A program made the translations under genes and the position numbers. A stretch of DNA of 64,000 nucleotides from Maritimibacter sp. HL-12. Its GTDB lineage: Bacteria > Pseudomonadota > Alphaproteobacteria > Rhodobacterales > Rhodobacteraceae. The stretch covers positions 1,196,122 to 1,260,121 of the forward strand of contig NZ_FXBQ01000001.1 of NCBI RefSeq assembly GCF_900177545.1, written 5' to 3'. Under the pieces are notes generated by a model. That model searched no databases and was not told the origin of the DNA. It saw only the letters and a program-made list of their open reading frames with translations. Below, piece by piece: positions 43,307 to 51,700 of the stretch (positions are counted from its first letter, which is position 1; every line of letters begins with the position of its first letter).

Positions 43307-43699
43307 ATGACCATGACCGGCTGGATCCTCGCGGTCCTCGCATTGTTCTTCGTGCAAACCCTGCTGCCCTCGATGGCGCGCGCGGCCAACGGCGCGCCCG
43401 AGCAACTGCGTTTCCTGCGCGGCCCGCGTGACGAGCGCCCGGAGTCCACGCTCATGGTGGGCCGCATGGAACGGGCGCTGCGCAACATGTTCGAGGCGCT
43501 GCCGATCTTCCTCGCGCTCGCCCTGCTCGCCGAGGTCCGCGGCATCGCCGAGGGCTGGGCGCTCACCGGTGCCGCCGTCTTCTTCGTCGCGCGACTGGCC
43601 TACGTGCCCGCCTACGGCACCGGCATCGTGCTCCTGCGCTCGGGCGTCTGGGCGGTGGGACACGCAGGCCTCGTGATGATGATCGTCGGGGTTCTTTGA
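43307..43699 (+). CDS. MAPEG-family membrane protein
   Basis: 130 residues with four hydrophobic helices and the MAPEG pattern around RMERALRNMFEALPIFLAL (residues 53-71) and ARLAYVPAYGTG. Eukaryotic members handle eicosanoids and glutathione; bacterial ones are poorly defined. It follows the quinone oxidoreductase by 10 bases in the same direction, so coq9, two reductases and this gene likely form an operon. Confidence 0.85.
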   Translation: MTMTGWILAVLALFFVQTLLPSMARAANGAPEQLRFLRGPRDERPESTLMVGRMERALRNMFEALPIFLALALLAEVRGIAEGWALTGAAVFFVARLAYVPAYGTGIVLLRSGVWAVGHAGLVMMIVGVL

Positions 43700-43759
43700 T
43701 CCGGCGCATGGCACGCACGCCCCGACCGCGCCATAATCCGCCGCGAAAGGAGAAGCGTC

Positions 43760-43927
43760 ATGGCTGAAAAGACCATTCGTGTGCAGAACGAGTTCGGCTT
43801 GCTGTGGTTCGCAGGCTGGCTGTTCACGCTGGGCTGGCTCGGGCTTGGCTTCTGGAAGGGCGTCCTCGCCCTCGTGGTTTGGCCCTATTACATCGGGATT
43901 GCGCTGAGCGCCGCGGGCGCAGGCTGA
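43760..43927 (+). CDS. 55-residue membrane microprotein
   Basis: Begins MAEKTIRVQNEFGLLWFAGW and continues as one or two hydrophobic helices (LFTLGWLGLGFWKGVLALVVWPYYIGIALS). AAGGAG lies eight bases before the ATG. No family recognised. It follows the MAPEG gene by 60 bases in the same direction; too short for usual ORF cut-offs. The aromatic-rich membrane composition and good ribosome site make it a credible gene. Confidence 0.72.
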   Translation: MAEKTIRVQNEFGLLWFAGWLFTLGWLGLGFWKGVLALVVWPYYIGIALSAAGAG

Positions 43928-43935
43928 CAATTTCC

Positions 43936-44400
43936 TCACCCGGCGCGCGGATTCCACCCGGCAATCGCACCGTCGAGCATGTGTTCCAGGAGCAGGCCGT
44001 GCCCGGTATCCCAGACCGCGCGCATGAGAATGTCTTGCCCATGATGCTGCACCAGCAGAAGGGTGACACGCAGATCGCGCCCAAGCGCGCTGCCGCTGTA
44101 GTCGCGCCGCAAGGCGGGCAGGCCCGCGATGTCGATTGCGGTTGCAACAAGCAGGTCATGCACCGGCGTTCCGTCCGCTGCAACGAAGTCTTCATAGCCG
44201 TCGAGCGCCTCGGGCAAGCCCCGATCCTCGATACTGGCGAATCGCTCGACCTGGATCACGCTTGCCCCCATCGGCGCGATGCACTGGGCAGAATCGCATC
44301 CCTCCGCCACATGATCCCAGCCGGGCGGACAGGGAAACTCCGCCCCGAACGCAGGCAGGGCCAGAAGCGCGACAGGCGCGATCGCGGGGAAGATTCGCAT
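43936..44400 (-). CDS. Exported protein of unknown function
   Basis: 154 residues with a Sec signal peptide (IFPAIAPVALLALPAFGA). The mature part begins EFPCPPGWDHVAEGCDSAQCIAP, four close cysteines that may form disulphides in the periplasm. I recognise no domain. It runs in the same direction as the RNase T2 gene, starting 63 bases after that gene's stop, and ends nine bases from the microprotein's stop on the other strand. Confidence 0.65.
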   Translation of the reverse strand: MRIFPAIAPVALLALPAFGAEFPCPPGWDHVAEGCDSAQCIAPMGASVIQVERFASIEDRGLPEALDGYEDFVAADGTPVHDLLVATAIDIAGLPALRRDYSGSALGRDLRVTLLLVQHHGQDILMRAVWDTGHGLLLEHMLDGAIAGWNPRAG

Positions 44401-44463
44401 GGCTCAGCCTCCGGAAACACGCCCGCACGCTACCGGGGCCCGCCGGGGCCGCCTTGACTTCGG

Positions 44464-45117
44464 TCAGTCCACCGAGGCTGCCGGCGCGGCCCTGTGGATC
44501 GGTTCGAGCCGCGCATCCTCCATCGCGCAGTCGCGCACCACGTCCGTGCCGCAGTCTCGCGGTTCGAGATCGCGTGTCAGGCAGATCCGCGCTTCCTGGA
44601 TATGCCCGGCCTTGCAGGTGATCGTCACCATGTCGGCACCCCAGCCCGGGTTGGCTTGCAGAAAGGCCGCCTCGACCACCTCGGCGGGGAGCTTCACCAC
44701 CCGGTCAAGCTGGCGCAGCACCTCGGGGCGGTTGACCCGGTCCCAGGCTTCGCGCGCCAGCCGGTAGTAATTCTCCGCCGAAAGCCCGGAACAGACGCCA
44801 TGTTTGCGCCACTGATACCAAGCCGCGCCCGCGGCCCCGAACAGGTCGGCCTGCGCCGCCGTCAGGTTTCTCGACGGCGGCCGCGCGCCGGTCGGGCAAT
44901 AGGCGGGCCAGCCTGCCTCGTATTGCGGCCAGAGCCCGTGCAACACCCAGCCGAAGCTTTCCGCGCATTGCTCCGCCCCGCGGGACTCCCCTTCCAGCGC
45001 GCACCAGTTGGGCGACCATGACAGCGCGAGAACGTAGTAATCGAACGCCCCGGCGCGCTCCCCATCGGCGCGGGCCGGGCCGGCGAGCAACAACAAGGCA
45101 ACAAGGAACAGGCGCAT
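44464..45117 (-). CDS. RNase T2-family ribonuclease with altered CAS II motif
   Basis: 217 residues with signal peptide (RLFLVALLLLAGPARA). CAS I is GWVLHGLWPQY with catalytic His60. CAS II reads YQWRKHGVCSG: Lys105 and His106 are kept, but the usual His-Glu before Trp are Tyr101-Gln102. Cysteines for the family's disulphides are present. T2 enzymes cleave single-stranded RNA via 2',3'-cyclic phosphates, in the periplasm here. The Glu-to-Gln change may lower activity. AGGAAAGAG precedes the ATG. Confidence 0.88.
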   Translation of the reverse strand: MRLFLVALLLLAGPARADGERAGAFDYYVLALSWSPNWCALEGESRGAEQCAESFGWVLHGLWPQYEAGWPAYCPTGARPPSRNLTAAQADLFGAAGAAWYQWRKHGVCSGLSAENYYRLAREAWDRVNRPEVLRQLDRVVKLPAEVVEAAFLQANPGWGADMVTITCKAGHIQEARICLTRDLEPRDCGTDVVRDCAMEDARLEPIHRAAPAASVD

Positions 45118-45244
45118 TTTCTCTTTCCTAACCGGCACGCGCGCACTATATAGCCCCCGAGTTTCCCGACAATGGTAACCCGACCCGGCCCGCCGGGAGC
45201 CCATTTCAGGGCGCTGGACAATCGTATTCGCAAGGAGTGCCGAG

Positions 45245-45991
45245 ATGGACAAACCGATCATGGCCAAGGCCACCGCCGTCTGGCTGGTGGACAACACCAC
45301 GCTGAGCTTCAAGCAGATCGCCGAGTTCTGCGGGTTGCACGAACTCGAGGTGCAGGGCATTGCAGATGGCGACGTGGCCGCCGGGGTCAAGGGCTTCGAT
45401 CCCGTGGCCAACAACCAACTTACCCAGGACGAGATCGAAAAGGCCGAAGCCGACCCGCTTCACGCCCTCAAGCTGAAGTTCAACCCCGCCGCCGTCGGCG
45501 AGGAAAAGCGTCGCGGCCCGCGCTACACGCCGCTGTCGAAGCGGCAAGACCGGCCCAACGCGATTCTCTGGCTGGTGAAGTTTCACCCCGAGCTGGCCGA
45601 TGCCCAGATCGCCAAGCTCGTCGGCACCACCAAGCCCACGATCCAGTCGATTCGCGAGCGCACGCATTGGAACATCCAGCAGATGGAACCGATCGACCCG
45701 GTGGCGCTCGGTCTGTGCAAGCAATCCGAGCTTGATGCCGCCGTGCAGAAAGCCGCCGCCAAGCGCATCGCCGCGGGCGAAGTGATGTCGGACGACGAAC
45801 GCCGCAAGCTGGTTTCGACCGAGCAGAGCCTCGCGATGGACACCGAGCCGAAGATGCCCACCGCGATCGAAGGGCTCGAAACCTTCACGCTTTCCGGCGA
45901 CGACAAGAAGGAAAGCGAGGTTGACGCCGACAGCCTGTTCAACCTGCCCGACGATGATGACGACGAAGACGACGACGACGATCATCGCTGA
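45245..45991 (+). CDS. trcR: TrcR/DUF1013 transcription-associated protein
   Basis: 248-residue alphaproteobacterial protein of the DUF1013 family. Residues 1-180 hold two helix-turn-helix-like segments (FKQIAEFCGLHELEVQGI near 22-39; DAQIAKLVGTTKPTIQSIRE near 119-138). The last 20 residues are an Asp/Glu run. In Caulobacter the homologue TrcR was reported to associate with RNA polymerase and influence cell-cycle transcription; that is family knowledge. The gene stands alone and ends before a strong terminator. Confidence 0.87.
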   Translation: MDKPIMAKATAVWLVDNTTLSFKQIAEFCGLHELEVQGIADGDVAAGVKGFDPVANNQLTQDEIEKAEADPLHALKLKFNPAAVGEEKRRGPRYTPLSKRQDRPNAILWLVKFHPELADAQIAKLVGTTKPTIQSIRERTHWNIQQMEPIDPVALGLCKQSELDAAVQKAAAKRIAAGEVMSDDERRKLVSTEQSLAMDTEPKMPTAIEGLETFTLSGDDKKESEVDADSLFNLPDDDDDEDDDDDHR

Positions 45992-46010
45992 TCCGGTTCA
46001 AACCGCGTCC

Positions 46011-46043
46011 AAGCCCCGGGGATGAAATTTCCCGGGGCTTTTT
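46011..46043 (+). terminator. Strong rho-independent terminator after trcR
   Basis: AAGCCCCGGG (46011-46020) pairs perfectly with CCCGGGGCTT (46031-46040) around a 10-base loop, then TTT. It lies 20 bases after the trcR stop. Confidence 0.93.
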
Positions 46044-46147
46044 CATGCCGCGCATGTCTTGTCGCACCCGGCGCGCAACGACCGCTTCGATCTCGCCCCG
46101 CGCGGCTTTCGTGCTATCGTGATGCCATGCACCCCCGGGAGGCAACC

Positions 46148-46717
46148 ATGCTCCGTCCTGCGCTCATCGCCCTCGCCCTTCTGCCCGCCCACCCGGCGCT
46201 CGCCTTCGACCCCTGCGACGATCTGTGGTTCTCGCGCAACCAGCTCTACGACCGCGCGGGCTATTGCTTCTCGACCCCGCTGGGACAGGCGATCTTCGAC
46301 AATGCCGATTGCACCGGCACCGAGGTTACGCTCGAACCGGGCGGCACCGATCTCGTGGCTTACGTGCGCGAGATGGAAGAGCGACTGGAATGCGCGGTGG
46401 ACACCAGCGCCACCAGTCTCGATATCGCCAATATTCCCCTGCGCCTGAAACTGGACTCGGTCGTGGCGCTGTCTGAATTCGCTTCCGGCTGCCTCGGCTG
46501 GACCGGCGAGGCGATCCCCCTGCGCGCAGGCCCGCAAGACGAGGCCGAGGTGATCTCGGTCGCCATGCCCGGCGATGATCTGGTCTGGGAATACGAGGGC
46601 ACCAACTGGCCCGAAGGCTGGAGCTTCCTGACCGTCTACCGCGACGAGGCACAGGTTTCCCTCGGGTTTGCCCGCGACGATCTCGATTACGATCTCTGCA
46701 CCGGCCTCGCGGGCTAG
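46148..46717 (+). CDS. Exported protein, possibly DUF4453
   Basis: 189 residues with signal peptide (RPALIALALLPAHPALA). The mature N-terminus FDPCDDLWFSRNQLYDRAGYCF looks like YARHG/DUF4453-type exported proteins of this group, from memory. Several cysteine pairs suggest periplasmic disulphides; the C-terminal half has an SH3-like look (LRAGPQDEAEVISVAMPGDDLVWEYEG). GGAGG precedes the ATG. It is convergent with pbpC and overlaps its end by four bases. Confidence 0.68.
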   Translation: MLRPALIALALLPAHPALAFDPCDDLWFSRNQLYDRAGYCFSTPLGQAIFDNADCTGTEVTLEPGGTDLVAYVREMEERLECAVDTSATSLDIANIPLRLKLDSVVALSEFASGCLGWTGEAIPLRAGPQDEAEVISVAMPGDDLVWEYEGTNWPEGWSFLTVYRDEAQVSLGFARDDLDYDLCTGLAG

Positions 46718-48750
46718 CGCAGTTCCACCTCGGCCCGCGCCGCACGACCCTTGGCGTCGATCACCGAAAGCGTCACGTGCCCGGGGCCGAGCGGCAGCGA
46801 CGCCGTGCGCGCCGGTGTCGCCACCAGGATCGGTGCGCCATTGGCCAGCAGGGTGAACGGCGGCTGTCCACCCTCGATCCGCAGCGCCAGCGGCGCGCCG
46901 CCAGTTTCCACCAAGGCACCATCCGGTGGAAACGCCAGTTCCGGCTTGTCCGCGGCGGCAAACACCGCGCCCCGCGGGCGAAACTCCCGCAGCGGCAAGG
47001 GCAAGCCGGTGGTGGACAGAAGGAGCGTGCCCGGCGGCGGCGGCGGCAGCGGGTCGAGCACCGATTTCACCCGCGCGAAGGCTTCGAACAGCACCGGCGC
47101 GGCCACGTCACCGCCGAAGGCGCCGGGCACCGGCGTGCCATCGGGCCGCCCCATCCAGACCGTCACCACGTGCCGCCCGTCAAAGCCCACCGCCCAGGTG
47201 TCGCGGTGACCGTAGGAGGTGCCGGTCTTGTAGGCGAGCCGCTGGCGTGCGGCATTGGGCGGCGGCGGCATCCCGGCGAGGATATGCCCCACCTGCCAGG
47301 CCGCTTCCGGCGAGACGATCCGACCGCCCGTTTCTACCTCCCCCGCTCTTTCCCTCAGCACAACCGCCTCGCCGCCGCGCGCCAGCCCGGCATAGAGCGC
47401 GGTCAGGTCGCGCGGGCTGATCCCGACGCCGCCCAGCGCCACCGCGAGCCCCGGCGGGGCGGTGCCCGGCAGCACCGGTGCGGCCCCGGCCCGCGCCAGC
47501 CCCGCCATCAGCCGCGCCGGTCCCAGTTCGGCGGTCAGCGCCACCACCGGAATGTTGAGCGAGAACCGCAGCGCCTCGGCCACCGTGACCGGTCCGCGAT
47601 AGGTGCCGTCGAAGTTTTCCGGCGCATAGCCGCCAAAGCGCATCGGCCGGTCGTCGATCATCGTCTGCGGGTGGGCAAGCCCCTCGTCGAAAGCCAGCGC
47701 ATAAACCAGCGGCTTCAGCGTCGAGCCGGGCGAGCGCAGTGCCATGGTCATATCGACGAACCCGGACCGCGCATCGACATCGTAGCCGCCCGAGCCGACG
47801 CTGGCGAGAACCTCGCCGCTGGCGTGATCGGCCACAAGGAGAGCGATGGAGAGCGCGCCCTCACCGTGGTCGCGCACCGCCTGCGCCGCGAGGGTTTCCA
47901 GCCGGGCCTGAAGGCTCGCGTCCAGAGTCGTCAGGTGCAGACCGGCTCCCGGACTTTCCTGCCGCAGCCGGTCGGAAAGATGCGCCGCCATTATCGGCAT
48001 ATCGCGCCGGGCCTCCGGCAACGCCTCGCCGAGTGCCGCGCGCGCCGCCTCCGCCGCGATCACCCCCGCTGCCTCGGCCCGCGCCAGAACCCGCGCCCGC
48101 GCCTCCCGCGCAGCCTCAGGATGACGGTCGGGTCGGCGCATCTCAGGCGATTGCGGCAAGGCCACCAGTAGCGCCGCCTCGGCAGGCGTCAGCCGCGCGG
48201 GCGGCTTGCCAAACCAGGCCCGCGCCGCCGCCCGGACACCCTCGATATTGCCGCCGTAAGGTGCCCGGTCGAGATAGAGCGCGAGGATCTCGCCCTTGTC
48301 CAGCCGCCGCTCCAGTGCCAGCGCCACGCGGATCTGGCGCAGCTTGCCCGCGCCCGTGCCCGTTGGTCCGTCCTCCAGAAGCCGCGCGGTCTGCATGGAG
48401 AGCGTCGACGCGCCCGAAACGATCCGCCCCTGCCCGATCGCCTGCCCCGCGGCCCGGACCATCGCCAGAAGATCGACGCCCGCGTGGCGATAGAACCGCT
48501 TGTCTTCGTAGGCGACGAGCATCCGCCGGAACACCGGATCGACAGCACCGGGGTCAACCGCCAGCCGCCAGCGCCCGTCAGCCACGGTGTAGGCCCGCAG
48601 AAGCGCGCCCTTCCGGTCCAGAACCTCGACGGAGGTTTCCACCGCGAGCGGCGGCAGAACCGTCTCCGCCACCCAGGCGTCGAACCGGTCGCGCGCAAAC
48701 CCGAGGGCAAAGAGCGCGACGGCCAAGGCAAGGAACAGGTGGCGTCTCAT
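46714..48750 (-). CDS. pbpC: Penicillin-binding protein 1C
   Basis: 678-residue bifunctional murein synthase. One N-terminal membrane anchor; glycosyltransferase domain with the catalytic glutamate in AYEDKRFYRHAGVD (near residue 80) and SGASTLSMQTARLLE; transpeptidase domain with SPGSTLKPL (nucleophile Ser), SLNIP, and KTGTSYGHRD; and a C-terminal BiPBP_C-type beta domain. It starts 27 bases after the alpha-2-macroglobulin gene, a pairing common in Proteobacteria, where the macroglobulin is thought to guard the periplasm and PBP1C to repair the wall. Confidence 0.95.
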   Translation of the reverse strand: MRRHLFLALAVALFALGFARDRFDAWVAETVLPPLAVETSVEVLDRKGALLRAYTVADGRWRLAVDPGAVDPVFRRMLVAYEDKRFYRHAGVDLLAMVRAAGQAIGQGRIVSGASTLSMQTARLLEDGPTGTGAGKLRQIRVALALERRLDKGEILALYLDRAPYGGNIEGVRAAARAWFGKPPARLTPAEAALLVALPQSPEMRRPDRHPEAAREARARVLARAEAAGVIAAEAARAALGEALPEARRDMPIMAAHLSDRLRQESPGAGLHLTTLDASLQARLETLAAQAVRDHGEGALSIALLVADHASGEVLASVGSGGYDVDARSGFVDMTMALRSPGSTLKPLVYALAFDEGLAHPQTMIDDRPMRFGGYAPENFDGTYRGPVTVAEALRFSLNIPVVALTAELGPARLMAGLARAGAAPVLPGTAPPGLAVALGGVGISPRDLTALYAGLARGGEAVVLRERAGEVETGGRIVSPEAAWQVGHILAGMPPPPNAARQRLAYKTGTSYGHRDTWAVGFDGRHVVTVWMGRPDGTPVPGAFGGDVAAPVLFEAFARVKSVLDPLPPPPPGTLLLSTTGLPLPLREFRPRGAVFAAADKPELAFPPDGALVETGGAPLALRIEGGQPPFTLLANGAPILVATPARTASLPLGPGHVTLSVIDAKGRAARAEVELR

Positions 48751-48776
48751 CTTGTCCTACGTGCGTCGCACCATCG

Positions 48777-51700
48777 CTACTCCGTCACCCGCACCCTGCC
48801 GGCCTCGCCCACCGCCCGATAGGCCGGGCGATACATGTCTTCGACCGAGGCCGCCGGATGATGAAACACCCCCGGCGTGACCGCGCGCACCACGTAGGCC
48901 AGCCGGATCGGCTTGTCCGACGACCAGTTCACCGCCGCGAGGAAACGATCCTGTCGGAACTCGGTGGTCTCGGTATCGGCGGTCACCTGCATCCAGTCGA
49001 GCGCCTTGATGTCGCCGGCGCGGAGCAGGTTGGGATTGTCGATCTCGAAACCGGCGGGCAGCGGGTCGGTGATCATCAGCCGCCCCTCGGAATAGTCCCA
49101 GGGTGTCACCGTGATCAGGGCAACGAGCCGCGTGCCATGCGCCACCTCGCCGGGGTCGGCGGGTTCGCCCTCCATGGTGAAATATCGCCGCTCGATGGCA
49201 TAGCCATTGCCCTCCGGCGGCGGGGCCACGTCGGGCACGCCGATGATCGTGGTGGTGAGCAGGGTTTCAACGCTGCCCTCGTTGACGATTTCCCGGTCGC
49301 CCGCGAGATCACCATGGCCGAGGATACGCACCAGCGGGCCGTCGAGCGCCGCGCCGTCAAGGGTCAGCCCCGCGCCGGGATCTTCGTCGAGCAGCGCGTT
49401 CGCGGCAAGCAGCGACCACGCCGCTTCCTGCGTCGATTGCCGTCCGGCGTCACCGCCCAGACGGCCGAGCAAGGCGTCGCGGTCGATCACCTCGCTGCCC
49501 GCCTCGACGCCCAGCGCCAGCACCGCCGCAGCATCGCGCCGGGTGGTGCCGTAATCGGCGCGCCAGACCTGCCCTTCGTCCGATACCGTTTCGATCTGGC
49601 GCATGGCACGGGCAAACAGGCCATCGGCCCGGCCCTGATCGCCGTAGGCCGCCAAGGCCGCCCCGATCTGCGCCGAGGCAAGCGGCGAGGCGAAGGCCTC
49701 GGCCTTGGTATCGGCGTAATAGCGCAAGTCGCCCATTGCCGCCGCGCCCTCGCGGGCGAGCACGTAGAGCGCATAGGCCAGATCCTGCCCGCCTTCCTCG
49801 AAATCGGGATAGTAGTTCACCCGGTTGCGCAGGTTGTCCATCGCGGCGCGGAAGGCGCTGTCGGGCACCGCGTAACCCTGCGCACGGGCGCGCGCGAGGA
49901 AGTCGGAAGCATAGGCATCGAGCCAGAGATCGCCCGATCCCGGCCGCCAGACCCCGAAGCTGCCCGACGACGACTGGTTCGCGAGAACCGCGGTGATTGC
50001 ATCCTGCACCCGGTCCGGCAGATCGTCGCGATCCGCAAGCCCCATCGCCTCGGCGATCCCGTCCATGTAGAGCAGCGGCAGCGCGCGCGAGGCCTGTTGC
50101 TCGGTGCAGCCGTAGGGATAGGCATCGAGCTTGTCGAGCAGCCCGGCGGCATCGACCCGCGCGAGCGGCCCGGCGGTGATCGTGGCCCGCGCGGTGCCTT
50201 CGTCGAGCCCTGCGAGCATGTCGCGTGTCACCGAGAAGCGCTGCCCCGGTGCGAGGCTGAGACGGGTGGTCCGCGCGACTTCAGGGTCGAGCCGTTCCAC
50301 CGGCAGGTTCAGGCTCTTGGTCAGCCGCGTGCCATCGGGGATTTCAAGCACGAGGTCGATCCGGTGAACGCCAACCCCCGGCGCGGTGACCGGCACCGAG
50401 AGCCGCGCGGTCTCGCCCTCGCCGAGCGTCACGTCACGGGCGAAATCACCGCCCGCAATGGCCACGCTGTCGGAGGCGGCGCTGAGCCGCATCTCGCCCG
50501 CCGGGCCCTTGGCATGGGTCAGTTCCAGCAGCATCCGCGCCTCGTCGCCGGGCGCCATGAAGCGCGGCAGCGAGGCGGTCAGCACCACCGGGTCGCGCAC
50601 CAGAACGTCGGCCTCGGCATTGCCCACGCCGGTCTTCGACCAGACCACGGCCATCAGCTTCACCGACCCGTTGAACGCGGGCAGGTCGATGCGTGCCACC
50701 GCCTTGCCGTCGATCACCTCGACCGGGCCGGAGAACTGCGCCATCAACTCCTCGGTGGGCGGCGGGGCCTCCATCCGCATCTGCGCCATGGCATCACCGC
50801 CTGAACGGATCGCGCCCATCGCGCCGGATCGTCCGTCGATCAGCCGCCCGTAGAGATCGCGCACGGCCATGCCGAGGCGGCGCTGGCCGAAATAGTGATC
50901 GGAGGGGTCGGGGGCCTCGAAGGAGGTGAGGTTGAGGATACCCTCGTCCACCGCCGCGATGGTCGCCCATGCGGTCTCGCCTTCGGCAACGCCATCGACA
51001 TCCAGCACCACCTCCAGCGGCCCGCGCGGCGCGGCCTCGGCGGGCACATCGAAGCTGGCGGCGAGCCGGTGATCGCCCGGGTCGATGCTGGCATGGGTCA
51101 GCCCAAGCGCCCGCGTGGGCTCACGCCCCTCGGCCGCGTCGAGCGGGCGGATCATCGTTGCCATAACGTAAACCCCTGCGCCCCAGTCGTCCGTTACCGG
51201 AAGGGTCACGGTGTTCTCCCCCGCCACCGCATCGACCGCGACCATGTCGATCAGCCGGTTCGAGACCACGGTCACGAGCGCCTTGCCTGCCGCGCGGGGC
51301 ACGAAGCGCAGCGTGGCGGTATCGCCCGCCGCATAAGACGGCGCATCGAGCGAGACATCGAGCATGTCGGGCGTGGTGGTCGCATCGGCGGGCGCATACC
51401 AGCCGGCATTGAACGCGACGCTGGAGGCGACGTAATCGCCACCCTTCTCGGAAACCACAAGCTCGTAGCGCCCCCAGTCGGTCGGGGCAGAAACCCGCAG
51501 CGGCTCGTCCCCGAGCCTTGCCTCGCCGGAAGCCACCCGGGTGCGGGTGGTGGTCGGTTCCCAGTTCCAGTTGCCATGCATCGAATACCATTGATAACGG
51601 GTTTCGACACGATTGAGCTCCCAGCTCACGTCCATCTCGCGCAAGCTCAGATCAGGAGCGAGCGCGACCAGATCGAAGCCCGCCTCCGCGCCTTCCGGCA

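Noticed and set aside
47739-50804. 1021-residue plus-strand ORF opposite pbpC and the macroglobulin gene
   Set aside because: Arg/Pro/His-rich translation typical of a high-GC antisense shadow; no domain, and the opposite frames carry clear motifs.
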